A stretch of 64,000 nucleotides of DNA from Dichetophora obliterata (taxonomy: Eukaryota > Arthropoda > Insecta > Diptera > Sciomyzidae). The stretch covers positions 97,014,727 to 97,078,726 of the forward strand of contig OY986435.1 in the NCBI GenBank assembly GCA_963920525.1, given 5' to 3'. Shown one piece after another: positions 33,850 through 46,673 of the stretch. A model generated the notes under the pieces. It saw only the letters and a program-made list of their open reading frames with translations, was not told the origin of the DNA and did no database searches. The position numbers and the translations under genes were made by a program. Every line of letters starts with the position of its first letter. Position 1 is the first letter of the stretch.

Positions 33850-35268
33850 GAGAGAAGCTAAAACTATTTTAAGCCTATTTCAAAACGCTTTTAATACTGT
33901 TAAACCCTTGATTTTCAAGCATATCCCTTGTACTTGTTAAACGGTTAGTCCAATGGTATGTAAACATTTGAATTTTGTGTTGCTCAAAGCCCAGCATCTC
34001 ACTGAGTTCAAGCGATAACACAGGTCATCAAGGTTTTGCTTATGGGCAAGGTTGTTGTTTTTGAAGTTTTTTCTGAAGAAAACACAAAGATTTTTACACT
34101 TGGTTGATAAAAGTGCATAATTTATTTCAAATTTTCTATTTTGAAATAAGAAGTCGAATGGTTTATGATTTTGAATTGCAAATTAATATCTACTTAAACC
34201 CCTTACCGACCAAGTGACAATATAGCTATCGATTATTATTCAATCTATCAAAATATGACTCTCATTACATTTGTACTTACACATTTGACAATTAATTAAT
34301 TAAATTGCCACCAAAAATGAATGGTGATAATACAAGTGGTGTGTGCATTATTGCCACAAGAAATTGGTGGCAATATTGCACAGGGGGTTTATCAACAAGG
34401 CTGTGTGCATTATTGCAACAAAAAATTAGTAACAGTAGTGCGCGTCGCGTTAAATCACAATCTAAATGTGAGTTATTGACGTAAAACTATGGTGGCAATA
34501 ATGTGTATTGCTAAAATTCTCCACACCGCTTGAAACTATTAAAAATGCAGTCTCAACATACTCTAAACCTGTGCTACTCACAACTGATTTATTCCATTCT
34601 TCAGAGCTTCTTACTCTTACAAATTTTAACTCTTATAATTTAATTTATTTACTTTATATTAGAACAAATTATATGGCTACTGCTCCTTTAAACCTCATGA
34701 GTGCCACTGTTAACAACTATAGTGTTGTTGGTGTTTACTTGTCGAAAGGTCAACTAAAATTATATTTAAAACTAATGTATAATTAGATCTATGTACCTAC
34801 ATGCGTGTTTGCTTTCTGTTGTCCTTGAGCACAACCCATATTGTGGTGTTTGTTGGAATATTTTTTAGGAAAAACTTTAAAATCTTCTGTTCAAGAGAAA
34901 ACAATACGAGTCTGATCTGATAGTATTCTGATGAGTGTAAGCTTGACCCACATCTAAACTGCCGAGTCTACAATAGCTATATCTTTCAATACTAAGCAAC
35001 AGTGTTTTTAATTTGTCTGTTTGTCCAGGCCAAAATTTTACAGACCATAATTCGCCACTGAAAATCGTAAACCAATTGATTGAGCTGAGACTCATTTTTA
35101 CGAGCTTTTGACGCCACTCTAATATTTTCGTTCCTTATGATTAGTTTTCACTATGTCATTTTCAGTAATAATTGTTGTTAATCAAATGTAAAATGACAAC
35201 TCATAGGCGCTTTTTTGAAATTAAACTTAACTATTAAATTAAGATATGCAGGAAATATACACTCGTAA
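33850..35268. other. AT-rich DNA, possible small MITE
   Basis: AATTGCCACCA near 34303 and TGGTGGCAAT near 34490 are inverse to each other, with TGTGTGCATTATTGCCAC-like words between them, suggesting a 190 bp MITE. No gene is convincing. The frame at 34508-34786 is AT-driven. Confidence 0.4.
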
Positions 35269-35633
35269 TCTATATATATAAAATAGGATGTGTGTATGTA
35301 TGTAACGTATGGACTCTAAAACGGCCGGGCCGATTTTGATGAAATTTTCAGGTTATGTTCATCTTGGTACGGTGGGTAACATAGGCTATATTTGGACCCG
35401 ATAGGTGGCGCTGGGGTGGACTTATATCGAAAATTTGAATTTATGGACCAATTTAACTGAAATTCAGAATGTATGTTTGTTTGATCATAAGAAAATAATT
35501 TGTGTATAAATGGACACGGTAGGTGGCGCTGGGGTGGACTTATTTCGAAAATTCGATGGCGTGAAAAATATATAAATACTTTTAATTTTATTTTATAACG
35601 AGGGGAGTAGCGAAGCACACCGGGTTCAGCTAG
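35269..35633 (+). mobile_element. Short non-autonomous Helitron
   Basis: It starts TCTATATATATAAAATAGG after A (35268) and ends CACACCGGGTTCAGCTAG before T (35634). It has no terminal inverted repeats and no target duplication, as expected of a Helitron. The word GGTGGCGCTGGGGTGGACTT occurs twice inside (near 35405 and 35523), so the body is a partial tandem repeat. Length 365 bp, no coding capacity. Confidence 0.85.
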
Positions 35634-36540
35634 TAGTTTTATAAAGGTATTATATTAAGTGATTAAGTTTTATATAGTTAGAAAACTGGAGCTATGATAA
35701 AATGCACTTCTTTTAATTAATTTATTTAAGAAGCTGACGGCCATAGTAGCTATGCTTTAATAACATTGTTATTTGTAATTTATTTACAATTACCAATAAA
35801 ATACAAAAAACTTCTTTAAGAATACACAAAAATGCAAGAAGTAGGATACATTTTTAGGAGGAAATGAATGCTCTCCATCTTGTATCCATATCCCAGAACA
35901 GAATCTGCATACTTAATATTTTCCGAATTTGCTCAGAGAAATTGGGTGTGGAGTTGCTCGAGAAATGGTTTGCGAGTAACGCTACATCATTTAAGATTTA
36001 AGAAATGCCGTATTAAGAATACCAAAAAAAAAAACAAACAAACAAACAAACAAACATATATATCGGCACGTATGAGTAACTGTTAATTGGATCTTTAGCC
36101 CATTATTATTAACCTCAACTCATTATTTCACCTTTTGTGCAATTAAGGAAACCAATTAGATATTCATATAACTAAATAATACAGTTTATTTATTTATGTT
36201 AAAGTAATAATCTTAGTGAGTTTAAATTTTAGAGCCAGAAAATAACTTATCAATTGGTAAGTATAAACATTTGCAAATTTTTTTTTTTAAATAATTAAAA
36301 AGGTTCAGCTACGTTCCATTCGCTTCAAAATAATTCAGATTATTTTTTTACATGCAAATTAAAAACCAAAATAATAATCCTATAACAAATAGTATTAATT
36401 TTACTATCCATATAAAATTGTGATATAGCCTTTAACAAAAATGTGAAACACAGGTGCCGTACCTGTATATTTTTATGAGCTGTCATTTCATGTTTTGAAT
36501 TATTTGTTTGCTTGATACAATGACACAAGTGGTGTGTCAT
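35634..36540. other. AT-rich non-coding DNA
   Basis: A (CAAA)n microsatellite lies near 36033-36055. The frame at 35868-36086 ends in it and is probably not real. Nothing else is supported. Confidence 0.5.
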
Positions 36541-36752
36541 AGCCTTTACAGCTACCTATTTTCTCACGAGCTGAGACCATCAAATGTTAAACAAAAGAAA
36601 ACTAAATAAACAGCATGTGCCACACATTGGCCGCATTCAGCGGAGACAACAATTGCACTTAAATTATTTTTATATTTGCATAATAATAATAATTAAATTA
36701 AATAATAATAATTCACAACAGTCGTGAACGACACACGTTCTCATGGCACCTA
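36541..36752. mobile_element. MITE, family shared with 55068-55354
   Basis: The left arm (CTACCTATTTTCTCACGAGC, GACCATCAAATG, AAACAAAAGAAAAC, CACACATTGGCCGCATTCAGC) matches the arms of the element at 55068-55354. The right arm is mostly lost apart from GACACACGTTCTCAT. It is a degraded copy. Confidence 0.65.
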
Positions 36753-39014
36753 TAGTTATTGTATCATAATTGTTTGTTTGAATTTAATTTTGACTGCAAT
36801 GGTAGTGACCTCTACGAGTCGTTTTTCTTGACGTTCGTTTGAGAAAATTTGTTATCGCGATTATATTAAGGCGAAAGAAACGCAGCTTTTGTAGAAAGAA
36901 GACTTGAAAGGAGAGTAAATATTTTCTTAACGTAAGCAAATATTTTTAAGGTAAGTGAATATTAATAAACATTTTGAAGATTAGTAAACATTTAAAGCTA
37001 GTAACTTTTATTAAAAAATATTCAATTAAAAATATCGAAATTAATTATTAAAAACATTACTATAAGTCATAATTTAATTTAAATGAAAATCATCTTCAAT
37101 ATATTTTAAGATCAAATTTAATTAATTATTAAAATTTAATTATTTCAATTAAAAGTTAATGGAAATATTTTATCAAATTTAGTGTCTTATTTATGAATTA
37201 AAACATTTTTAGATATTTAAATTCTAAATATTAAATCAATATTCAATACTAATTGAAAAGTTTAAAAATAAAAATACATATATATGGCTTATTAAACGTG
37301 AAATTCGACAGAAAAAAATTGAAGTTAATTTTAGAATTGAACAAAAACTAGATTTAAACTTAATTTAGAGACTATTTATAGTTACTCATTGTAATATGTA
37401 ATTATTGAAACTATAAGTTATTTAAGTTAATTAGTTATTAGATAAGTTAATATCATTATAAATTTATTGTATTATTTAGTAGTTAGATTTATGTATCAAG
37501 TTTGTATTAAACTAGCAACATTGTTTTGTATTTTGTTAAGGATTGCTTATTTTTGGTTATTGATTGGTTATTGATTGGTTATGATTGCTTATTGATATAT
37601 GGGAAAGGATCAGTGGTTAATAATTGTGATGATTAAATCATTCATCTTTCTCTGTATTAGCAATGCCATTGGAGCAGTGATATTTACGTTTTTTAATTTA
37701 TAACTAGGCCCTTTCCGTGGATAATTTAATGGTGATTCAGCTTATATCCTTTAGAACTTGGTTACTGTACTCACTTATTTTTTTCTACATTAAAAATATT
37801 TTATATTATAAGAACAACTTCTGTTCTGATTAATGCAAATTTTCTTCTCAATCTTAAAATTAAGAAAACTCTTAAGCAAGCAAAGAAAATATTGCTACAA
37901 AAATTTTAATTTTTGTTTTCAAATAAAAAGACAAAGTGAAATTTGACAAGTACAAAGTATGAAAAATTCACTCGCATAAGCCTTAACTTAAATATTATCG
38001 TTATTAAATAATTACAAGTACTATGCTTTTTTTTTATTTATTTTAAATTTCTGTGCTTGAAAAGAGTGCCATCCTTTTTGGTAAATAGATTCCTAAAAAT
38101 AATCCTCTTAATAACCAATTAAGTATAATAAATAATCAATTATATGACAAGGGTGTGAATTCACACGTTTTAAAATCTTGCGTTATCAATATTTGTATTG
38201 ATAATGATTCGATTTACTTTGGCCCTAAAAATATGCTTTAAAAAGTGTGGCACGTAATAGCAACGCATAATTTATCTTCCTTTTTTTTTATAAAATTAAA
38301 ATACATATTTCAAAAAACTCATACTAGCTGCACTATACATCAAATTAATTCTGCCTTAAATGCATAACAAATAACATTTAACCATTGAGCGAGTGCCAGG
38401 AAAATCAATAGCCAAAAGTCTCGTCTAATAGTCGAGTCTTTACTATTTTATAAGCTCTATATGCTGTTGGTTCTTCCATTCCATTGGATACTTTTGCTCT
38501 CCAGCTAAGGCGAGCGACACAAGTCAGCTATCGTCGTGCTTCCAGGCCGAAAAATACACCACCTACGCACACACACAGTAACCTGGGAAGAGTTTTAAAT
38601 GGCCATGCGCACAACAACTGAACGAATACAAAAAATCCCAAAAGCGACAAGCAAGGAGAATTTTGTGTCCATAGTCTAAAATTTTGTGATATGGAAAAAT
38701 AATATATTGAGGGAAATTCTTTGCGGACTTCGCAAGTTGTCAACTTTAATTGCGCGCATATCTTTTGAAGAATGAACTTTGCTCTTTTCGATACTATTAT
38801 TCTTTTTAAGAAGTCGAACGATGTAAACTTGTATGTACCCAGCCAACAGTTTGTATCGTGATTAAGAACAAATTTCTTCAGCAAGTTCGCTTTCTGTGGC
38901 AAAATCTTCTGGTAGAGCAGAATACTAATCTTACAAAGGAAAGGTGAGTTCTTGGCGAAAAAGGCTGCAAAAAACTGCGAAATTGTAATAATTTGATTTT
39001 GGAAAATAAACTAT
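36753..39014. other. Long AT-rich stretch with one consensus 5' splice site
   Basis: No protein-coding gene is recognised. Near 36850-36960 a less AT-rich purine-rich segment ends in TTTTTAAG-GTAAGTGAAT (junction at 36950/36951), a perfect donor consensus that could mark a non-coding first exon. The frame at 38528-38902 is weakly suggestive of a repeat. The rest is very AT-rich. Confidence 0.35.
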
Positions 39015-40583
39015 AGGGGTATTCACACTGACTTGGGTAGTTGGGTATGGTTAGATTGAGTACTTTTGGTTATTGCGAGCAGCCTAACTTCCAATTGTGT
39101 ACTTTGTAGAATAGTTTTGGGCAGTGCTGCGTGTTTGTTTGATCTCCCCGATTTATGTAGTTTATCTAGATGAGTGACAACTGGAAAAGGGTTGCCACCA
39201 AATCATTTTTTGTCATTTCATGCGCGAAAAATTTAGGCCATTAATTGGGCGTAAAAAAGCTATTCTATATACGAGTAATTTTTAACGTGAAAACGTTGTC
39301 CTTTCACAGACCGGCTTACTGCCACATAAGAATTTTCATGCCAATCGGAAAAAAAATTTAAATTTTTTGTATATCTGAACTGGCATAACTGTAGTGCGAC
39401 TACGCCAATTTTTAATTCAATTTCCGAAAGTAACTATATGCACTAATTTACCAAATTTTAGTTCAACACGACCAAAACCGTCTAAAATATAGCATTTTTA
39501 TTGATTTGTGGGTGGTAAAAGGGTGTTTCGCAAAATTTTCCTAAACTATCTCGTAGGCGAAACAAATCGACTGCCAAAATTTCAGCGCAATCGGCCCAGT
39601 AGTCAATTTTAATGATTTAAGAAAAAGTGGGCGTTTCTATAGAGCAATCACGCCCATTTTAGTACTGTTCCCGAATGTAACCACACAAACTAATTTACCA
39701 AATTTAAGTCTTATACGACCAAAATCGTCTTGAATAAAGTGTTTTTATTAATTTGTGTGCTGTAAAAGAGGGCGTAGACACCCATTTATAATGCAGTTTC
39801 AGACAGTAGCCACACAAACTAAATTACCAAATTTTCGCCTAATATGATCAAAATCGTCCGAAATATAGCATTTTTATTGATTTGTGGGCGGTCAAAGGGG
39901 GTGTGGCTTTATTTTGTTAATCGAGATATTGACTTTGTTAACCGAGATATTAACAGATATTGTAAATTTGGTTGCCTTAGGTGTTACCGTTTCTGAGATC
40001 TTAAGCGACACCGCGCGAATGATTTTATATATATAGAAGGGCGGTAAAAGTAGGCGTGGCAAAATTTATATATCTAGTGACCACCACTTGGTCTCATAGC
40101 AAATATAAACCAAGTTTCATTATAAAACATGCACAACTCAGGAATTATAATTTCTGAAAAGTAGGCGTAGTTATAGTTCGACCACGCCCATATTTTGTTG
40201 AATTGTCGATAGTAGCCATACGAACTAAATTACAAAATTTTAGTTCAACACAAACGAATTCGTCTGAAATATAGCGTTTTTATTAACTTGTGGGCGGAAA
40301 TAGGGGGGTGTCAATATTTTTTGTGTATTATTCGAGATATTAGCCTTGACAACAAATATTGCAAATTTGATGCCCTTAGGTCAATTATTGCCTAGTTTTG
40401 CAAAAGGTGGTAACACATTTAAAAAGTACTCAATTTGGCAAGAGAACAATCTACCCAAACAAGTCAGGGGGTCAGCTAGAGTAGATTGGTAGATGGGCAC
40501 TTGGGTAGAATGGCACTTTACAAAAATAAAATATACGGCATTTGCCAATCTACCCAACTAACCAAGTCAGTGTGAATACCCCT
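39015..40583. mobile_element. TIR element with GGGGTATTCACACTGAC ends, filled with Helitron modules
   Basis: AGGGGTATTCACACTGACTT begins at 39015 and its inverse ends at 40583. Inverse similarity continues through AGTTGGGTA for about 40 bp. TAT flanks both sides, so the duplication is about 3 bp, hinting at a PIF/Harbinger-like origin. No transposase is visible. The interior from about 39300 to 40330 consists of Helitron-family modules on the minus strand (AGTAGCCACACAAACTAA, AAATATAGCATTTTTATTGA), probably inserted later. Confidence 0.65.
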
Positions 40584-42640
40584 TATGTTCTTTTTATGAC
40601 CAAAAAGTAATGATAGCACTTCAATTTTGCGCAAAAGACAACTCGTCTTAATATGTTTCATAAGTATCGCTTCTACTTCATGCCAGGTCGAAAAGCGAAA
40701 AATTTCTCGTAGAAATGTTGACTGGATATGTATTATACTAGCTAAAACCCGGAACGTTACTGCTACGCCCCCTTTCCTAGCACCTATAAAATTTTATCAG
40801 TAAAGCTGCATGTGTAAATTGAGGTCGAATATTGTATTCCGATGCTATGCGACCTTTAACTCCAAAGCTATTCGATATCGCATATTTGGGTTGTATGGAA
40901 GATGACACGCCTCCTTTTATAATGCAAAAATCATCCTCGGTATGTGTTTAATAACTTCCTAAAGCTTCATAACATTGGTTTAGCCGTTTTCGAGTGATTC
41001 CGTAACATAAAAAAATTGAGACTGGGCGTAGATATAATGTGACCACGCCCATTTTTAGTACATTTGCCGACAGTAACCATATGATCAAATTGGTGCTTTT
41101 TTGTTTAAATTAATTTAATATTTTTCGCTTTTTTAATGGGTGGATTAAAAGTTGGTTTTTTTTCGTTTTGTTTTCTTTTCTTTAAATGCCAAAATGTAGT
41201 TCACAACAACAAAAACCTCATTCTTGCATATTTACGTCAATCATTTTATTTTTGTGACGCACTGTGGAGTCATATAGGCAGTAGCGTAGCAAGGGGGGCG
41301 GTCCTATTCGGATGCACAGCCAGAAGGGGTAAAAATTGACAAACAAATTTTTTTTTTAAATAAATCTGTATCAAAAATTTTCTTTTATTAATGGGAGAGC
41401 ATAATTTAACACCAAAGTATATTTATGTTTAAAATACCTATGATTGAACTCATTATATTGAGCATTCTTTCAGCATTCCTTACAAAGCGTTTAATTGAAA
41501 ATGTATTTATATATACTGTTTGGTAAGGGCAGCGACGGCCTTAACCACTTAGGCGCCCCGGGCGAGTTAAGCATATGGCGCCCTTTTATATATCATTATA
41601 ATTAAAACAATATGATTTTCAATTGTGTACCATATTCTTTATTGAATTAATAAAAAATACAAACATGTATTTATTATTATTAATTATAACATATTATTTA
41701 ATTAAACACATTGCGTACGTACCAACTAACGGGCTATAACTAAAAATCTGCACTGAGTTTATTCACATCAGAAATTCAAAATATAGTATAAACAAATATT
41801 GAAACAATACTTTCCAGTTAGATTATAATTCTGTAAGTAGATTTTAATTAAAGAACTTTAATAAATGAACCTTTGTCGGCCACCCGTCGCAGTTTTATTC
41901 GTATCTGTTAGAAAGCAAGTTGTACGAAATTTATCGACTTCCTTAACGCACTTTTGGATGCATGGTGTCAACTGCTTCACATTTTTGACCTTTCAACCTT
42001 TCTTCTAGACCAAGCCTTTAAGTTCTCCAAAAAAATCTTTAATTGTTCGGCATTGTGGAAAGTTAGTGGAGTTCCTGTCTTTAGGCCCCAAATGATATTT
42101 TTTTTCTGATCAAGAACTTCAATGTCGTCTTTGCATAATACGAGGAGGCTTTGTCCGGCCAAAATAAATTATCATCACCCTAATAATATTTATGAAGAAA
42201 TGGAAGCAAAATTTTGTCTAAAAAATAATTTTGATAGATCACTTGATTTACTGCCAAACCAATTGACTTGACACACTGTCACCACTTACAATATTTGATT
42301 ACATGCGAACTGTCAAATTGAATTTCATGATATCCAGATTTCATTCTATAATATTTAGGTGGGCACTTCATGGTCACCCCTTTGGAAGCTAGAGAGGAAA
42401 AACTGGAAAATATGTGTCATTACATTTTACTCCATATTTAATGTACCTTTTATACGATTTTCAAAGTTTTTAACTTATTGATAAATTAATCAAATTAGCA
42501 TTGAGTTACTTATAGAACATTTTGCATAAAGTCACATTTAAGAAAGTTATTAGCAACTATCTCGAATATTTAACATTTTTATAATGTAATTTTTTTAATG
42601 ATAAAGTTTTCCAATGACATGGCTTTTGATCGGTACCCTG
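40584..42640. other. Repeat-derived DNA including a minus-strand Helitron 3' end
   Basis: At 40738, reading the minus strand, GTAGCAGTAACGTTCCGGG leads to TTTTAGCTAG and then T. That is a Helitron 3' end whose body extends to the right for at least 350 bp. Its 5' end is not found. Further on there are common fly repeat words but no gene. A 61-codon minus-strand frame at 41977-42162 has near-protein composition but matches nothing I know. Confidence 0.5.
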
Positions 42641-42644
42641 ACAT

Positions 42645-43170
42645 AACACCCAGTGGCACAATCCCAATTTTTAATTTTGGAATTATGTCACTCCTTATAC
42701 AGTGACATAAGCCCAAATTTTTTACTTGGGTTTGAACTAAACCAGTTTAGTTTTTTTTTTAATTTGCACTTCCAGCCTAATATATCAAAAAAATACAAAT
42801 TTTTATACAAAATCGCGCGATTTTTGGGATTTCTGAAATTATATCGTATATATTCTGAAATCGATTATACTGAAAAAAATAAAAATGTGCACTTTTATGA
42901 CATATGTGAGTAATATGTAATAGAACTATAAAAGTATTTTTTTTTGTACAAGTATAAAAGTACACGGGTGACATAATCCCAAAAGAGTTTGGAATTTTGA
43001 CTTATTTTTATTTGGGAATATGTCATCCTTTCCATAGTGACATAATCCCAAGTAAAAAAATTGGGTTTATGTCACTGAAAATCCCAAGTAAAAAAATTGG
43101 GTTTATGTCACTGTATAAGAAGTGTCATAATCCCAAAATTAAAAATTGGGATTGTGCCACTTGGGATTAC
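42645..43170. mobile_element. Foldback MITE with about 85 bp inverted ends
   Basis: GTGGCACAATCCCAATTTTT (left) and its inverse near 43160 start long inverted arms that continue through TTATACAGTGACATAA and TTTACTTGGG. The right arm contains a 39 bp tandem duplication (two copies of ATCCCAAGTAAAAAAATTGG, about 43045-43125). An imperfect 8 bp direct repeat ATAACACC/ATTACACC may be the target duplication. Related GGGATTATGTC words lie near 570-720. Confidence 0.75.
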
Positions 43171-45339
43171 ACCTCGGCACCTTTTGATCTTACCATAGAA
43201 CTTGAGTACTCAATGCAAACACAACTACTTTTTCATTTTAAACTACCACACATTAAACATTTAGCTTTTAGTGTGGTACGATTAGAAAACTTTTTTGTAT
43301 AAATGGTTTGAAGGTCATGGCGTCCCTTTTTCAAGATGCTATTGACTTTGGAGATCGGTTAAGAGATAAATAAAATATAGAGTAAGACGGAATGACACAT
43401 AATTTCCAGTTTTTCACTTTCTAGCTACGATGAGGGGGAGGGGTGATCGTCTTTCATAAAGTTTTATATTTGCTTAATCAAGGAGAATCATCACCAGAGG
43501 GAATTAATGCTATATCTGGAGCACATTGTATATAATTTATGCAGCTTTAAATATAAAAATACAGGTGTTGGGATAAAGGGCTGAAAATATTAATATTTTC
43601 AAAAAATAATCTATATATATCTATGGTCGTAGCATGACAATTTTTATTCATGAAAAGGTAGGTGGTCCACGCCTCTATTTTGCAAAATGTCAATATCTCG
43701 TAATGTTTTAAATTTCCCCACTCTTCAGCTGTCGCCAATTTTATTGCTCGCAAGTGCAAGGCAATATTGGCCTTTTGCGGCATCTTTATGTATAACGAAA
43801 CGAAGGCTGAACCAGGTGCGAAACACGGTAAGCAATACATTTTTGCAAATCTAAAAATATTTTGTTGTTCGTTTTTTCACGACGCTTAGCCTCCATTTCG
43901 TTTTACATAAAGTTGCAGTTAATCGATTAGTGATGATAAAGTGATACTTTCTGCTGAATGAGTTTTATTGCAAAACGTCAAACGGCAAACATCTGTTCGC
44001 CATTCGTTGTTTTTTTAACATCGAAAATTTGTTTATACTATTGTGCATTCGTTTCACACAAGAAATCATTAATTAACAGCTTTATTGAAGAATGATAGAA
44101 TAATCTTCTAATAATTAATAACAACAGCACAACTTCAGCACCAATTAACAATTTGCAGCCATTTTTTTTAGCTGTCAAAATGAAAAGAGCATAAGCAGCT
44201 CAACCAAAGTAGCATACAATTTTTTCGATACCTAAGATGGCGACCGCTCGGGGAACATGTTGTTTGAGCGCATTATGATACATAGCAAATTTTCCGCTGA
44301 ATGGGGCCATTTTTTTAGCATTGCCATTGCCTCGTAGAGCCGCTGTGCTATCTACAGAAGCAACCACAGTCTAGCCATTTCACGGTCTTAGCATAGCCAA
44401 AGTAGCAGCAGCAGGAGCATCAGCGACTGACGCTAATTGTTGCGTAATTGCTTGTGCGACATCACCTGAGACTGCAACAGACGTTTCCAAAAAGTAGTCG
44501 TGCAGATTTTTGTACTTTTTACTATCCAGAAATTTTTTCTTTAAAATATGGAGTTCTTTCAACCATTCACTTGAATTTTCATTTTATTATTCTTATTCAA
44601 TCTCTTTTCTGTTTAACTGACGTAATTGGCAACCTTTAAAGGTCAAAGTTTCTCTGTTTTGATTGTGCTGAGCTTTTGCTGTGAGTGACAGTGTGAAATA
44701 TGTACAATAAATTGTTTAAGTATGTATATGATTTTTTTACTCCATTTTTAAGTGCTTTATATTAGTTTTACAGAGTTTTTCCAGATCAACGTTTTAATCC
44801 GAGGCCGACTTCATTCGTTGGGCAAAGACAAGAAAAAAAATGTATGGCCGCAACGGGTTCATTTCGTCCCTGTTTCAAGATATACATAAGTCATAAGGCT
44901 ATAACTTGTATAACTTGCAAAATATTACAGACAAAAACCAGTTTAATATAGTTTTTAAAAGCTTTTGAAAATTAATTACACTGTAGGTACATTTTCAACT
45001 TTTGAAAAGACACACAAAAACAAACTTAATTTTTGGTTGTAGAATTTATTGGCATACTCAGTTTCTCCCAATCAGGTCAAAAGCTCGAGATTTTCAAATT
45101 TTTGATATTTGAGCTTCATATTCAAAAACTTTAAAAAATTAAAAAAATGTCTATTTGATAGCCAATATATCACTTTTTGGGTGGGCATTATTGTTGTGCT
45201 GAGTCGTATTTTTATTAAAAAGAATGATAATCTTGATAAAAGTCACATCTTTCTTTCCAATTTGAAGACTTCAAATTTATATATTCCAATATAAAGGGAG
45301 ATTTTTAAAGCGTTTGGTCTTTGAAAATTAAAAAAAACA
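43171..45339. other. Intergenic DNA without a convincing gene
   Basis: A slightly GC-richer segment at 44220-44480 carries a short GCAGCAGCAG run. The minus-strand frame across it (44380-44562) ends in Ala-rich sequence and shares the word KYKNLH with a frame at 47618-47803, hinting at a shared repeat. Nothing reaches the level of a gene call. Confidence 0.4.
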
Positions 45340-46010
45340 GAAAGTTTTCAAAAGTGAATGAAATATTTATTTGAAGTGATCAATGCCCTCCATTTACTTT
45401 TTAAAGAATATTTCAATGGCAGCTGTAATTTTGTCTTCCAGGGCTGCAACTGTGACTAGCTTATCTCTGTACACGAGAGACTTCACGAAGCCCTACAAAA
45501 AATAGTCCAGTGGGGTCAAATCGCATGATCTTGGCGGCCAATGGACTGCTCTAAAACGTGAGATTAATTGCTCGCCTCTCTATAGGTCCATTGTATCACG
45601 TGCCATGTGACGTGTGTCACCGTCTTGTTGAAACCACATGTTAACCAAGCCCGATTCTTCCATTTTTTGCAAAAAAAGTGTGTAATCATCGCACGGTGCC
45701 TTGCTCCTTTGTCTGTAATGCTGCGATTTTCAATATTTTAGAAAAAGTACGGTCCAATGATGCCGTCGGCCCACAAATCGCAAAAAAATCATGCATTTTT
45801 CAGAGTGCATCGGCAGCTCTTGAACTGCATCTGGCTGCGCTTCAGACCAAATTCGGAAATTCTGTTTGTTAACGTAACTATTGAGCCAAAAATGAGCTTC
45901 GTCAATGAAAACAAATTTTTGATAAAAAAGTGGATCTTCATAATTTCTAACAAAGCACGAATTTTGATAATAAAATTCAATAATTTGCAAGAGTTGTTCG
46001 TTTGTTGGTC
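45340..46010 (-). pseudogene. Relic transposase of the rosa-like mariner group
   Basis: The minus strand encodes, over several frames, the pattern of an IS630/Tc1/mariner transposase. It starts with an N-terminal NEQLLQIIEFYYQN. It jumps at once to VFIDEAHFWLNSYVNKQNFR (first catalytic Asp), so the DNA-binding helix-turn-helix region is missing. It then has a QQDG-like block near 45640 and WPPRSCDLTPLDYFL near 45530 (third catalytic residue). Stops and frameshifts are frequent. A TA-flanked MITE abuts its N-terminal end. Confidence 0.75.
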
Positions 46011-46012
46011 TA

Positions 46013-46671
46013 CACCCAGAAAAAAATCTGGTAAATTTTACTAAATTTTAAGTTAATATTTGACAACATGAATCGTCAGGTTAAAATTAATACATGCCAT
46101 TCAGGTCAATTTAACCTGTTTTTGTGGTTTAATGAAACAGACAAATATGGTTATCTTAACCGAATTTTAAACAGCATTTTTAGTTAAATCGAATTGGATC
46201 AGTCTTTTTAACAATATGCTAGGTTTTCATGTTCCTACCTCAATCACCTACATGAAAATTTTTTAACTTTTCAACAATCACATAACGAGAAACAAAATCA
46301 AGACTAAAACAACACCAATTTTATCCCCAGCGGGGACCAGAGGGAGAGCTAGAGCAAATGTATCATGATTCATTTCATGCCATAAAATAAGATAAAATTG
46401 AAAACTTAAAGATAGGTTCATTTTATCAACCTTAACCGAGGTATCATTTGTTACAAATTCTGCATCTGTAGAGCAGAATTTGAGAGCTGGTAGGGTTTTT
46501 TCGCTATAAGTCTACCATGTTTTTTCCGCTATTTTCTACATGTATTTCTGTAAATCAGATCCGACAGGAGAAAGTGACGTGGATTAGGTTAGTAGAATGT
46601 GGTTGAATCTCCTAACAAAATTCGACAGTAAAAAATAACCTGGATCAGGTAAGAGTGCTTTTCTCTGAGTG
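46013..46671. mobile_element. TA-flanked MITE with CACCCAGAAAAAA ends
   Basis: The left end CACCCAGAAAAAA and right end TTTTCTCTGAGTG are imperfect inverses bordered by TA (46011-46012 and 46672-46673). The ends match the pattern of the 10629-12503 element. The 659 bp body contains repeated AGGTTAAAATTAA and TTAACC words and encodes nothing. Confidence 0.7.
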
Positions 46672-46673
46672 TA

